From Candidatus Dormiibacterota bacterium (lineage in GTDB: Bacteria; Chloroflexota; Dormibacteria; Aeolococcales; Aeolococcaceae): 40,379 bases of DNA. Each line of letters begins with the position of its first letter. Position 1 is the first letter of the stretch. The position numbers were made by a program, and so were the translations under genes. Below, one piece after another: positions 32,550-40,379 of this stretch. Location of the stretch: the NCBI GenBank assembly GCA_003142035.1, contig PLOF01000087.1, positions 1 to 40,379 on the forward strand. Direction: 5' to 3'. Below the pieces are notes generated by a model. The model saw nothing but the letters and a program-made list of their open reading frames with translations, ran no database searches and had not been told where the DNA came from.

Positions 32550-33348
32550 GGGCACTCCAGAGATAGGCACCGACGGGCAGGGGCAGGGCCACCACCAGGA
32601 GCACCAGCGCGTAGGGCAGCGCTGATCTGAGCCCGGTCTCCTGTAGCGTGACCCAGATCTGCATGGGGAGGCCGAACGGGTGGTAGGCGATGATGAGGAC
32701 CGCGCCGAAGGCGCCCATGGCTCGGGCCCAGGTCACCGCCAGCGCGTTGGCCAGCCCGGGGGCGGCCAGCGGCGCGGTCACCCGCCTCCAGGTGCGCCAG
32801 CGGCCGTCCCCGAGGAGTGCCGCGGCCTGCTCCAGCGCCGGATCGACGGTGGCGAAGGCGGCCATGGCGCCCAGCACGTAGAAGGGCACGGATTCGTAGA
32901 TCTCCGCCACGACCAGGGCGAAGAAGGTGTCCGAGGCGGTCAGGTTGAGGTGACTGAGGGCGGCCCCGATGGGGGTGGCCGGCCCGACCATGAAGATCAA
33001 CAGCAGGCCGATCACGAGCGGCGGGGTGAGCAGTGGGAGGAGTACTCCGGCCTCCCAGATCCGGGGAAAGGGCAGCCGGCCCCGGGCCATCAGGTAGGCG
33101 AGCGGGGTGCCCAGCAGCAGGATCACCGCCAGAGCCACCAGCGAGGCCGTCACCGAGGTGAGCAGCGGTTGGAATGCGCCCGGCTGGCTCAGGGCGCTCA
33201 CCACGGAAGCCGGGGTGAGGTGGGCCAGCAGGGTGATCAACGGCCCCAGCAGAGCCACCCAGACGATCAGCGCTCCGACCACTGCGGCGCCGGTGCTCAC
33301 CCTCACACCGGCACCGTGCATCGTCATCGAAGCTGGCGGGTTGTTCAA
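32530..33348 (-). CDS. modB: Molybdate/tungstate ABC transporter, permease
   Basis: A 272-aa integral membrane protein with about six hydrophobic helices, the first around residues 20-42 (VVGALIVWVALLGPLITLLA). The EAA loop that docks the ATPase is recognisable: LEQAAALLGDGRWRTWRRVT then APLAAPGLANALAVTWARAMGAFGAVL, close to ModB/WtpB. The TTG at 33348 overlaps the modA stop (TTGA), a coupling arrangement, though an ATG seven codons downstream is also possible. Neither has a strong ribosome-binding site. Middle gene of modABC. Confidence 0.88.
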   Translation of the reverse strand: MNNPPASMTMHGAGVRVSTGAAVVGALIVWVALLGPLITLLAHLTPASVVSALSQPGAFQPLLTSVTASLVALAVILLLGTPLAYLMARGRLPFPRIWEAGVLLPLLTPPLVIGLLLIFMVGPATPIGAALSHLNLTASDTFFALVVAEIYESVPFYVLGAMAAFATVDPALEQAAALLGDGRWRTWRRVTAPLAAPGLANALAVTWARAMGAFGAVLIIAYHPFGLPMQIWVTLQETGLRSALPYALVLLVVALPLPVGAYLWSAHARRRL

Positions 33349-34364
33349 CTGCTTGTGGCGAGACTCCGTATCCCCTGAGGAGCGGCCGATGCCTGACCCA
33401 GCAGGGTGGGCGTCAGCAGCGTGTAACCCTCTTTCTTGAGGATGGCGCGGGCGCCGGGGCTGAGCAGGAATTCCACGAAGGCCGTCGCGGCCGGAGTGGC
33501 CGGGTTGCTGGCGGTGCTCAGCACCGAGGCCTCGAGATCGAGCAGCGAGCCGGTCACCACCTTCCCGGTGGAGAGCGTCATGGAGGCCGATTCATAGATC
33601 GAGGCGTCGCCGGGATCACCGAAGTTGATCTGGTTCGGCAGTGCGACGTAGGGAAGGCCGAGCTGCACCGCCTGGGGGAGATAGGCGCTGGCGGCGTCCA
33701 GCTCTCCCGCCTGCAGGATGGGCTCGAGCGCCGTCTCCGAGAAGATCTGCGAGCTGTCGTTGCTCTCCCCCAGGACGGCGCTCGCAGTGGCCGCGCTGAC
33801 GCCGAGGTACTTCTCGGCCAGACCGACCATCTCGACGAAGCCCTGGCCCTGAGAGTCCGTCGCCGGGTCGGTGCGGCCGAGCTTGAAGCCGGGGGTCGCC
33901 ATCAGGGTGAAGAGGTCGGTGATGGGCAGCTTGCCATCGGAGATCTTCTTCAGCTCGGACGCGTAGGGACCCTGAGGGTAGTAGGCGACCACCAGCGGGC
34001 TGGCGGCGAACTGCACCGCCCAGGTGGTGAACGCCGGTTCGACCAGGGCCATGGGGGCCGCGCCGATCGGTACGAACACGTTGGGGGTGAGCTCGCCCGC
34101 CGCGATCTCCTGGGCGAGCCCGATGCTGCCGGCCGATTGGTTCTGGTACTCGTCGCCGGTCTGCGCGATGAAGGGCGGTCCCATGTACTTGTCCATCAAC
34201 AGCTGGAGCGATCCGGCGCTCGCCACGTTGGCAAGGGTGGGAGTCCCGTTGGTGGGTGACGCCGCGGGGCTGGATGAGACGGCGCTGCTGGTCCCGCAGC
34301 CCACCGCGACCAGGACCATCATCGCGGTGACGGCGACAGCAATTATCGACCGAGAGACACGCAC
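33345..34364 (-). CDS. modA: Molybdate/tungstate-type substrate-binding lipoprotein
   Basis: Extracytoplasmic binding protein of 339 aa. Residues 1-22 are a signal peptide (MRVSRSIIAVAVTAMMVLVA) with a lipobox VAVGC, so the mature protein starts at Cys23 and is lipid-anchored. A Ser/Thr/Pro-rich spacer follows, then a periplasmic-binding-protein fold (NVFVPIGAAPMALVEP, ASPLVVAYYPQGP, FVEFLLSPGARAILKKEGY) with similarity to ModA/WtpA. GTG at 34364 has GGAGG 8 nt upstream. First gene of the transporter operon. The anion bound is inferred from neighbours; WtpA-like proteins may prefer tungstate. Confidence 0.88.
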   Translation of the reverse strand: MRVSRSIIAVAVTAMMVLVAVGCGTSSAVSSSPAASPTNGTPTLANVASAGSLQLLMDKYMGPPFIAQTGDEYQNQSAGSIGLAQEIAAGELTPNVFVPIGAAPMALVEPAFTTWAVQFAASPLVVAYYPQGPYASELKKISDGKLPITDLFTLMATPGFKLGRTDPATDSQGQGFVEMVGLAEKYLGVSAATASAVLGESNDSSQIFSETALEPILQAGELDAASAYLPQAVQLGLPYVALPNQINFGDPGDASIYESASMTLSTGKVVTGSLLDLEASVLSTASNPATPAATAFVEFLLSPGARAILKKEGYTLLTPTLLGQASAAPQGIRSLATSS

Positions 34365-34377
34365 GACCTACACCTCC

Positions 34378-34435
34378 GCTCGGCCATGATCGACGGCCGG
34401 GAAATCACTTCTCGTGCATAAGCCTAGCATAGGCT
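34378..34435. promoter_or_regulatory. Control elements upstream of modA
   Basis: AGCCTAGCATAGGCT (34421-34435) is a perfect 6+3+6 inverted repeat, 57 nt before the modA start, and spans a possible -10 (TATGCT on the minus strand). GCTCGGCCATGATCGA (34378-34393) recurs with one change at 35127-35142 upstream of moaA. Either could be a site for the TOBE-domain regulator at 34652-35056. No good -35 is visible. Confidence 0.5.
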
Positions 34436-34482
34436 ACGGGTTCCTCTCCCCCAGGAAGAGCTGTGTCTTTGCCTATGCGCGG

Positions 34483-34497
34483 GTCCACATAGCGGAC
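34483..34497. promoter_or_regulatory. Weak IclR-type dyad upstream of modA
   Basis: GTCCACATAGCGGAC matches GTCCATATAATGGAC in 12 of 15 positions and is itself almost symmetric. It lacks the associated promoter boxes. In a GC-rich sequence a GTCC/GGAC pair at this spacing can arise by chance, so this is only a candidate site. Confidence 0.25.
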
Positions 34498-34651
34498 AAG
34501 GACGTGGAGGGCTCGCCGCGCCGATCCACAGGACGGACGGGGACATCGAGGAAGCGCGCGGGCGCGCCTCCAGAATCGAGATCCCCTGTCCTTCCGTGAA
34601 CGCGTGGGCCGCCCGGAATGGCGGATTCACGTCGCCTATGCCGAAGCGCCG

Positions 34652-35056
34652 TCAGCTCTTCTCGATCATCATCGAGGTCGCTTTCACCAGGGCCACAACC
34701 TCGTCCCCCTCGCGAAGCCCGAGGTCCTCGACGGAGTCACGGGTTATCGCCGCAGTGAGCAGGAAGGGACCGGCTTCGATCTCCACCAGCGCCATCACCC
34801 CGTCGACCTCGATCGAGAGCACGCGGCCCAGCATGCGGTTGCGAGCGGAGAGATGCGCTCCCGTCCGGTGGCGTTCCGGAACTGCCCTGAGGCGCTGAAT
34901 CTCCGCCGCGGACACCAGGCGCCGATTCTCCGCGTCGCGATGGGTGCGCAACTTCCCGGCGCGATCCCAGCGACGCAGAGTGTCCACGCTGACCCCGATC
35001 GCCCGCGCCGCCTCGCCCAGAGTGAGATCCTTCTCCCCGGTCACGGGCGCAGTCAT
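34652..35056 (-). CDS. Molybdenum-binding regulator: MerR/excisionase-type HTH plus TOBE (Mop) domain
   Basis: A 134-aa two-domain protein. Residues ~10-57 form a MerR/excisionase-like HTH (LTLGEAARAIGVSVDTLRRW, DRAGKLRTHRD). Residues ~70-134 form a TOBE/Mop molybdate-binding domain (ARNRMLGRVLSIEVDGVMAL, VALVKATSMMIEKS). This architecture is known in regulators of molybdate uptake and cofactor genes that lack the ModE fold. ATG at 35056 is chosen; ATG at 35068 adds four residues. No ribosome-binding site is obvious, so translation may be leaderless. Divergent from moaA (123 nt apart) and upstream of modABC on the same strand, it most likely represses modABC and perhaps moaA when molybdate is plentiful (inference). 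Confidence 0.9.
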   Translation of the reverse strand: MTAPVTGEKDLTLGEAARAIGVSVDTLRRWDRAGKLRTHRDAENRRLVSAAEIQRLRAVPERHRTGAHLSARNRMLGRVLSIEVDGVMALVEIEAGPFLLTAAITRDSVEDLGLREGDEVVALVKATSMMIEKS

Positions 35057-35179
35057 AGCACACGCCATAGGACCGTGGGTGGTGGAACCGGTGTCCCGAG
35101 CGGGGATCTGACGGCGCTCCGGGACGGCTCGGCTATGATCGATTCTCGGAGTTGAGCCGCTACCTGGGGTGAGCCCACG

Positions 35180-36259
35180 ATGAGGACTGCGACCGCGGCT
35201 CGTCGCGCCCTGACCGGCGGAGACGGCGCGTTGCCGCGGGACGGTGAAGGTCGTCCTGCACCTCTCCACGATTCTCTGGATCGCCCGCTGCGCGACCTGC
35301 GCATCTCGGTCACCGATCGCTGCAACTTCCGCTGCCCCTACTGCATGCCCCGGGACCACTATGGTCCGGGCCACCGATTCCTTCCCGCCGGTGAGCAGCT
35401 CAGCGCCGGCGAGATCGTTCGGCTGGCCGGCATCTTCGTCTCCCTGGGTGTGACCAAGATCCGCCTCACCGGGGGAGAGCCGCTGCTCCGTCCCGACCTC
35501 GTCGAGATCGTGCGCCGGCTGCACGGGCTCGGCATCCCGGACTTGGCCCTGACCACCAACGGAGCCTTGCTCCGTCGCCTGGCCGGTCCCCTTGCAAGCG
35601 CTGGGCTTCGCCGCCTCACCGTCAGCCTCGACTCCCTCGACCCGAAGATCTTCGCCGCGATGAGCGATTCACGGATTGATCTGGCCGAGGTGCTGGCGGG
35701 GATCTCCGCCGCCCAGGAGGCCGGCCTCCATCCCATCAAGCTCAACTGCATGGTCCGGCGAGGAGTGAACGAGGGCAGCATCCTCGACCTGGTTGATTTC
35801 GCCCGCTCCGCCGGGCTGACCCTCCGGTTCATCGAGTACATGGACGTGGGGTCGTCGAACGGCTGGCGGCGCGAGGAAGTGGTCACGGCTCAGGAGATCC
35901 TGGACGTGGTGAGCCGCAGGCACCCGCTGCTGGAGGAGGCTCGCCAGCCGAGTGCCGTCGCCCGGGGTTACCGGTTTGCCGACGGACCCGGGGAGGTGGG
36001 TGTCATCGCCTCGGTGAGCCGGCCTTTCTGCGGCGACTGCACCCGAGCCCGGCTCGGCTCGGACGGGCACCTTTACACCTGCCTCTTCGCGGTCTCCGGG
36101 CTGGATCTTCGTGGGGCGCTCCGGGGCGGCGCCGGCGACGGTGAGCTGCGTCAGCTGGTGAGCTCCTGCTGGCAACGGCGCGCTGACCGCTACTCCGAAG
36201 TGAGAGCGTCCCTCACCCCGTCGTTACGACGGATCGAGATGTCCTACATCGGGGGGTGA
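35180..36259 (+). CDS. moaA: GTP 3',8-cyclase (MoaA)
   Basis: Radical-SAM enzyme for the first step of molybdenum cofactor synthesis, 359 aa. The SAM cluster motif is C48-x3-C52-x2-C55 in TDRCNFRCPYC. The C-terminal substrate cluster is present in FCGDCTRARLGSDGHLYTC. The chain ends in the conserved SYIGG, whose GG tail is needed in MoaA. The N-terminal ~30 residues are a non-conserved extension, so a start further in is possible, but DSLDRPLRDLRISVTDRC contains no good alternative. Its 3' end overlaps that of mogA (convergent) by 36 nt. Confidence 0.95.
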   Translation: MRTATAARRALTGGDGALPRDGEGRPAPLHDSLDRPLRDLRISVTDRCNFRCPYCMPRDHYGPGHRFLPAGEQLSAGEIVRLAGIFVSLGVTKIRLTGGEPLLRPDLVEIVRRLHGLGIPDLALTTNGALLRRLAGPLASAGLRRLTVSLDSLDPKIFAAMSDSRIDLAEVLAGISAAQEAGLHPIKLNCMVRRGVNEGSILDLVDFARSAGLTLRFIEYMDVGSSNGWRREEVVTAQEILDVVSRRHPLLEEARQPSAVARGYRFADGPGEVGVIASVSRPFCGDCTRARLGSDGHLYTCLFAVSGLDLRGALRGGAGDGELRQLVSSCWQRRADRYSEVRASLTPSLRRIEMSYIGG

Positions 36260-36748
36260 CGTCCCGCCGTGAGCGGTGTCGCCGGCGAGCAGCCTCAGAG
36301 CGTGGGGCAGCGCCTTCCAGACTGTCCTGAGCCCTTGGTCGACGGCTGCGGGGCTGCCCGGGAGCGCGACCACGAGCCGGCCCTGGCTGACCCCCACCAC
36401 CTGTCGGGACAGCATGGCGTGGGGTGTGTTGCGAAGACCCTCCCGGCGCATCGCTTCGGCCATGCCCGGGACCTCGTAGTCGAGAAGGGGTGAGATCGCC
36501 TGTGGCGTCACGTCGCGGGGCCCGAGGCCGGTGCCGCCGCTGAGCACGACCAGGTGCGCCCGCGCCAAGACGGCCCCCAGCGCTGCCCGGATGGCCTCGA
36601 CCTCGTCCGGCACCAGCCGGCGGTCGGTGATGTCGGCAGGCAGTTCCGCGAGCCGGGCGACGATCAGGTCACCGCTCGGATCGTGCGTGGTCTCGCCCCG
36701 TCCCCGGCTGTCGCTCACGGTGATGACCGCGGCTCGCCAGCTCATCAT
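36224..36748 (-). CDS. mogA: Molybdopterin adenylyltransferase (MogA/MoaB family)
   Basis: A 174-aa enzyme that adenylylates molybdopterin before metal insertion. It begins VITVSDSRGRGETTHDPSG and has the nucleotide-binding LSGGTGLGPRDVTPQA motif and the ALPGSPAAVDQGLRTVW ending. ATG at 36748 overlaps the stop of the MoaD-E-C fusion gene (ATGA). Last gene of the minus-strand operon moeA, moaDEC, mogA. MogA and MoaB cannot be told apart reliably by eye. Confidence 0.9.
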   Translation of the reverse strand: MMSWRAAVITVSDSRGRGETTHDPSGDLIVARLAELPADITDRRLVPDEVEAIRAALGAVLARAHLVVLSGGTGLGPRDVTPQAISPLLDYEVPGMAEAMRREGLRNTPHAMLSRQVVGVSQGRLVVALPGSPAAVDQGLRTVWKALPHALRLLAGDTAHGGTSPPDVGHLDPS

Positions 36749-38031
36749 GGGCGGTGGAGGCTGCCACTGCGGCCACCGTTCTTGCTGAGCAGTCGCACCG
36801 ACTCGACGGTCATCCAAGGATCCGCGGACTTCAGCATGTCGATGACGGTGAGGCCGGCCACCGTGGCGGCGGTCAGAGCCTCCATCTCCACACCGGTCGA
36901 TCCAGCGCAGCGAGCAGAGCTCACGATATGGACCCCGGGTGGGGACTCCTCCACGGTGATCTGCACATCCAGGTGGGTCAGGGGAAGCGGATGGCAGAGG
37001 GGAATCAGTTCGGGGGTGTGCTTGGCGCCCATGATCCCGGCGAGGCGGGCGGCGGCGAGCACGTCGCCCTTCGGTGAGCCGTGGCGCAGGACGGCCAGCG
37101 TGGCCGGGTCGCTGAAGCGCACCACCGCCTCGGCCAGGGCGGCGCGGAGCGTGGGCGGCCGGTCACTGACGTCCACCATGAGGAAGGCGCCGGATGGGTC
37201 CAGGTGGGAGAGGAGGGGGGGAGCAGGCGCAGGCATGGGGTCGTGACCGAGAGGGGCCGTATCCGCCGCCCCCTCCCCGCGGGGATCGCCGGATCCGGCA
37301 AGAAGAGCGAGCCCGCCCTGCGACGGTGCGCCATTGAGGTCGCCGGCGCCCACCCAGCGTGTCCCATCCGGGTGATGCTCGCGCTTCCACATCGGCAGAT
37401 CGCGCTTGAGAGCTTCCACCGCCTCCGAACAGGCCAGCAGGGCGGCCCGCCGATGCGGCGCCGCCGCGACCACGGCCACGCTGACCTCACCCACCAGCAG
37501 CGAACCGACACGGTGGACCAGGGCCATGCCACTCAGGCCATGCCGCTCCGCCACATCCGCGGCGATGCGGCGCAGCTCTCGGTCCGCCATCGGCTGGTAG
37601 GTCTCGTAGTCGAGCCCCCGCACCGGGCGGCCCTCACTCGTGTTGCGCACCGCACCGACGAAGGCCGCGATCGCGCCGGCGCCGTCGCCTCGCACCTCCG
37701 CCACGAGACGGCTGACGTCGATGGGGTCGGGCACCAGCGCCACGCGCAGTCGGGGCCCCGCCTCCTCGTCCACGGACCCGCCGGCAACGGGAGGCATGAA
37801 CGCCACCTCGTCGCCGGGCTCGACCGGCGTCTGCCAGTCGCAGTACGCAAAGTTGCGGGCCGGCCTGACCCGCCCCTGCGGATCCCGAAAGTCCGGATGG
37901 TCGTGGGTCACCAGCGACCAGAGGTCGAGGACCGTCGTGACCTTTTCCCGGACCACGATCTCCCTCCCGAGGCGCTCTCGCAGGGCACCGAAGCAGAGGA
38001 CGCGCACCGCATCCGGCGGGCTCCCGCTCAT
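36745..38031 (-). CDS. MoaD-MoaE-MoaC triple fusion protein
   Basis: A single 428-aa protein with three molybdopterin-synthesis domains. Residues 7-85 are MoaD (VRVLCFGALRERLG...FMPPVAGG), whose Gly84-Gly85 tail is internal. Residues ~95-232 are MoaE, with Lys209/Lys216 in KRDLPMWKREHHPDG and TRWVG. A Pro/Gly/Ala-rich linker follows, and ~273-425 are MoaC (LSHLDPSGAFLMVDVSDRP, LIPLCHPLPLTHLDV, VEMEALTAATVAGLTVIDML, KSAD). MoaD needs a free C-terminal GG to carry sulfur, so cleavage after Gly85 is expected; the MoaD-MoaE fusion MoaX of mycobacteria is known to be processed this way. The addition of MoaC is unusual. ATG at 38031 starts 4 nt after moeA. No frameshift is visible. MoeB is not in the window. 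Confidence 0.93.
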   Translation of the reverse strand: MSGSPPDAVRVLCFGALRERLGREIVVREKVTTVLDLWSLVTHDHPDFRDPQGRVRPARNFAYCDWQTPVEPGDEVAFMPPVAGGSVDEEAGPRLRVALVPDPIDVSRLVAEVRGDGAGAIAAFVGAVRNTSEGRPVRGLDYETYQPMADRELRRIAADVAERHGLSGMALVHRVGSLLVGEVSVAVVAAAPHRRAALLACSEAVEALKRDLPMWKREHHPDGTRWVGAGDLNGAPSQGGLALLAGSGDPRGEGAADTAPLGHDPMPAPAPPLLSHLDPSGAFLMVDVSDRPPTLRAALAEAVVRFSDPATLAVLRHGSPKGDVLAAARLAGIMGAKHTPELIPLCHPLPLTHLDVQITVEESPPGVHIVSSARCAGSTGVEMEALTAATVAGLTVIDMLKSADPWMTVESVRLLSKNGGRSGSLHRP

Positions 38032-38035
38032 CGGA

Positions 38036-39271
38036 TCACCCGAGTTCCAGACCGGTGAGCAGGGTCCCGGCTGGAGCCCGCGACATCCCGACGGGCACGA
38101 TGAGCAGGGCCTCGGCGTCGGTGAGCGAGCGCAGCATGGATGACCTCTGGCCACCACTCAGGGTGGCGATCGGAATGCCGTCGCCGGCGTCGGTGAGGCG
38201 CACGCGCAGGTACGTCTCCAGGTCCGCGGGGGTGTCCAGGTCCTCCCCGGCTCGCAGCGCGACGTGGCGGCGATGGACCTGGGAGGCCCCCTGGAGCGCG
38301 AGCAGCGCGGGCCTCCCGAAAAGTTCAAAGGTCACCGCGGCGCTGACCGGGTTCCCCGGCAGCCCGAGCATGGGCGTGTCGCCGATCCGGCCGATGAGGA
38401 GCGGCTTGCCGGGACGCATGGCGATGCGCCATGCCTCGATCGATCCCAGTTCACCGACCACCTGCCTCACGTAGTCGTACCGGCCAACGCTGACACCCCC
38501 GCTGGTGATGATCAGATCACACCCGCTGGCACCATCCAGCCGCTCGCGCAGAAGGTCGGGAGAGTCCCCGACAATGCCGAGGGCGATCACCTCGCCACCC
38601 GCTTCTGAGACGGCGGCGGCCAGCATCGCCGCATTGCTGTCCGTGACCTGGTGGGGCGCCGGCATCGCTCCCACGGGCACCAGCTCATCGCCTCCCGACA
38701 GGACCGCGACCCGAGGACGGCGCCAGACCCAGACGGAGGAGCCTCCCACGGCAGCGCAGGCCGCGATGTCCACCGGACGCAGCCGGCGACCCGGGGGGAG
38801 CATGACCTTCCCCGATTCGAGGTCTTCCCCTGCATGCCGCACATGTTGTCCTGGTCGTGGCGCGACGAGAAGGAGAACGCTGCCCGGCCCATCCGGACGG
38901 GTGTCCTCGATCGGCACGACAGCGTCGGCGCCGAGGGGCACCGCCGCCCCGGTGGCGATGGCGGCCACGGTGCCGCGAGCGAGCGTTCCGATGGCCGCCC
39001 CCGCCCGGGCGTCACCGGCCACGGGGAGCCGCGCCAGGGTCGCGGGCGAGGCGGTGGCGCACTCATCCGCGCGGACCGCAAAGCCGTCCATCTCCGAGTT
39101 GTCACAGCCGGGGAGCGCCCATCCGGCGATCACCGGACGTGACAGGACCCGACCCCGCGCCCGGTCGAGGGGCACGAGCTCCTCAGCCGTGGTGCGTGAT
39201 GCAACCAGGCCGAGCAGTCGCTCCTGGGCCAGGGTCACCGGCATCAGCTGACCCACAGGGTTCCCCGGCAT
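38036..39271 (-). CDS. moeA: Molybdopterin molybdotransferase (MoeA)
   Basis: A 411-aa enzyme that inserts molybdate into adenylylated molybdopterin. Signature regions: NSEMDGFAVRA, GAAVPLGADAVVPIED, AVLSGGDELVP, DSNAAMLAAAV, IITSGGVSVGRYDYV and LPGNPVSAAVTFELF. ATG at 39271 is used; ATG at 39244 gives 402 aa and is equally plausible, neither having a strong ribosome-binding site. First gene of moeA-moaDEC-mogA. The 175 nt before it, up to the nitrilase gene at 39447, show no gene or clear promoter. Confidence 0.94.
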   Translation of the reverse strand: MPGNPVGQLMPVTLAQERLLGLVASRTTAEELVPLDRARGRVLSRPVIAGWALPGCDNSEMDGFAVRADECATASPATLARLPVAGDARAGAAIGTLARGTVAAIATGAAVPLGADAVVPIEDTRPDGPGSVLLLVAPRPGQHVRHAGEDLESGKVMLPPGRRLRPVDIAACAAVGGSSVWVWRRPRVAVLSGGDELVPVGAMPAPHQVTDSNAAMLAAAVSEAGGEVIALGIVGDSPDLLRERLDGASGCDLIITSGGVSVGRYDYVRQVVGELGSIEAWRIAMRPGKPLLIGRIGDTPMLGLPGNPVSAAVTFELFGRPALLALQGASQVHRRHVALRAGEDLDTPADLETYLRVRLTDAGDGIPIATLSGGQRSSMLRSLTDAEALLIVPVGMSRAPAGTLLTGLELG

Positions 39272-39446
39272 GTGCTCGGCCGGCCAGCCTGACGTTCTCT
39301 CGGTTTCGGCCCCATGCTTATCGGCTTCATGGTAGAGCTCCCACCGCCCGCGGTGGCTCTCCGACCTCCGTCGACGCCGCGGCACGTCTCCCCGCGGATA
39401 GGATCGTCGTGGTGCTCGCCTACCACACCTTCACCATCTTGGCGAC

Positions 39447-40355
39447 GTGACCGAATCCGCGAGCCGGACGGTCCGCATCGCCGTCGCCCAGTACGAGCCG
39501 CACATCGGCGACCTGAACGGGAACCGCGCCGCCGCGGTCGCTCAGGTCGAGGCCGCGGCGGCGCAGGGCGCCCAGCTGGTCGTCCTCCCGGAGCTGGCGT
39601 CCTCGGGCTATGTCTTCTCCGGGGAGGAGGAGGCCGGCCGCCTAGCCGAGGACGCGGACAGCGGGGAGAGCGTGGCGGTGCTGGTCGGCGCCTGCCGCCG
39701 CCTCGGCGTGTACGTGGTCGGGGGCCTGGCCGAGATCGGGAATGGCTGCCGTCACAACAGCGCCGTCGTCCTCGGTCCCGAGGGCCGGCTGGCGACCTAT
39801 CGCAAGGTCCACCTCTTCTATGACGAGCAGTCGTGGTTCCAGCCGGGGAGTGGGCTGGTGGTCGTCGACCTTCCCTTCGCCCGGGTGGGGCTCGCCATCT
39901 GCTACGACCTCTGGTTCCCCGAGGTCGCCCGCACCCTCGCCCTCCGCGGCGCCGAGCTGATCGCCGTTCCGACCAACTGGGTCGCATCCTTCCGGCGCCG
40001 CCTCCACGACGAGCACGGGTACTGCCAGGGGGACATCATGGCCATGGCCGCCGCTGCCGCCAACGGCACCGCGGTCGCCTGCGCCGATCGGGTGGGGGAG
40101 GAGCGGGGCGTCAGGTTCCTCGGTGCCTCGATCATCGTGGGGCCCGACGGCTGGCCCCTCGCCGGGCCGGCCAGCCCCGATCGTGACCAGCTGCTCATCG
40201 CCGACGTCGACCTGACCGCGGTCGAGAGGGCCCGGTGGCGCACACCGCGCAACCACCTCCTCCGCGACCGCCGGCCCGCCCTCTATGCGAGCGAGCCCCC
40301 GCCCGAGGTGTCGGGCCGCCCCTCCACCGTGGCCGGCGACCCCATCGCTAGTTAG
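39447..40355 (+). CDS. Carbon-nitrogen hydrolase (nitrilase superfamily)
   Basis: A 302-aa amidase-type enzyme with the catalytic triad Glu49 (VVLPELASSGY), Lys120 (YRKVHLFY) and Cys152 (GLAICYDLWFPE). Length and motifs fit the aliphatic amidase, N-carbamoylase or omega-amidase branches. The loop NWVASFRRRLHDEHGY is unusual and gives no clear substrate. GTG at 39447 is the chosen start, since the protein reaches the first beta strand (VRIAVAQYEP) within nine residues. Divergent from moeA with 175 nt between; the only other gene here. After the TAG at 40353-40355 only 24 nt remain. Confidence 0.92.
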   Translation: MTESASRTVRIAVAQYEPHIGDLNGNRAAAVAQVEAAAAQGAQLVVLPELASSGYVFSGEEEAGRLAEDADSGESVAVLVGACRRLGVYVVGGLAEIGNGCRHNSAVVLGPEGRLATYRKVHLFYDEQSWFQPGSGLVVVDLPFARVGLAICYDLWFPEVARTLALRGAELIAVPTNWVASFRRRLHDEHGYCQGDIMAMAAAAANGTAVACADRVGEERGVRFLGASIIVGPDGWPLAGPASPDRDQLLIADVDLTAVERARWRTPRNHLLRDRRPALYASEPPPEVSGRPSTVAGDPIAS

Positions 40356-40379
40356 CTCACTCCCCGACGATCTGCACCC

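Overview
The window is a chromosomal stretch of a GC-rich bacterium (roughly two-thirds G+C by eye) with a free-living, catabolically versatile lifestyle. Genes are dense, with ATGA/GTGA-type overlaps. GTG and TTG starts are frequent. The substrate-binding protein carries a lipobox, and MoaD/MoaE are fused as in actinobacterial MoaX. These traits fit Chloroflexota or Actinomycetota, but there is no marker gene (rRNA, ribosomal protein) and I do not place the organism further. I see no tRNA, rRNA, CRISPR array, prophage or insertion sequence.

Left part (1-5 kb, minus strand): one operon reading transaldolase, CoA-type semialdehyde dehydrogenase (MmsA family), SDR dehydrogenase, metallo-beta-lactamase-fold hydrolase, and pyruvate phosphate dikinase (cut by the window edge). 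A divergent control region (4.95-5.24 kb) with an 18-bp palindrome and a tandemly repeated hairpin leader separates it from the plus-strand genes: a DUF1097 membrane protein, a PEP-synthase-like swivelling-domain protein without an ATP-grasp domain, a GntR/FCD regulator, a two-subunit molybdenum hydroxylase, a cyclase-family hydrolase and a zinc alcohol dehydrogenase.

Centre (13.6-29.6 kb, plus strand): three consecutive units. Unit A is a complete 2-oxo acid dehydrogenase complex in the order E2-E3-E1 (E1 alpha and beta fused), followed by a Tm-1-like UPF0261 protein and a ComB-like phosphatase. Unit B is a second MmsA and a second transaldolase, an IclR regulator and a tyrosine phosphatase. 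Unit C is a second UPF0261 protein, the PF09370 TIM-barrel protein (the other half of plant Tm-1) and a second ComB-like protein. Units A and B start from nearly identical promoters. Each has the palindrome GTCCATATArTGGAC (r = A or G) 30 bp before a TGGACA -35 box, with 17 bp to the -10. A one-mismatch version of the palindrome lies in the gap before unit C. The IclR protein of unit B is the obvious candidate regulator. I read A+B+C as one regulon for breaking down an unidentified sugar, sugar-acid or sulfonate-type substrate, and this is the most interesting system in the window.

Right part (29.7-40.4 kb): a TetR regulator divergent from a frameshifted medium-chain dehydrogenase; a molybdate/tungstate ABC transporter (modABC, minus); a MerR-type HTH plus TOBE molybdenum regulator; moaA; then mogA, an unusual MoaD-MoaE-MoaC triple fusion and moeA (minus); and a nitrilase-family amidohydrolase. 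This molybdenum block would supply cofactor to the molybdenum hydroxylase at 8.7-11.5 kb.
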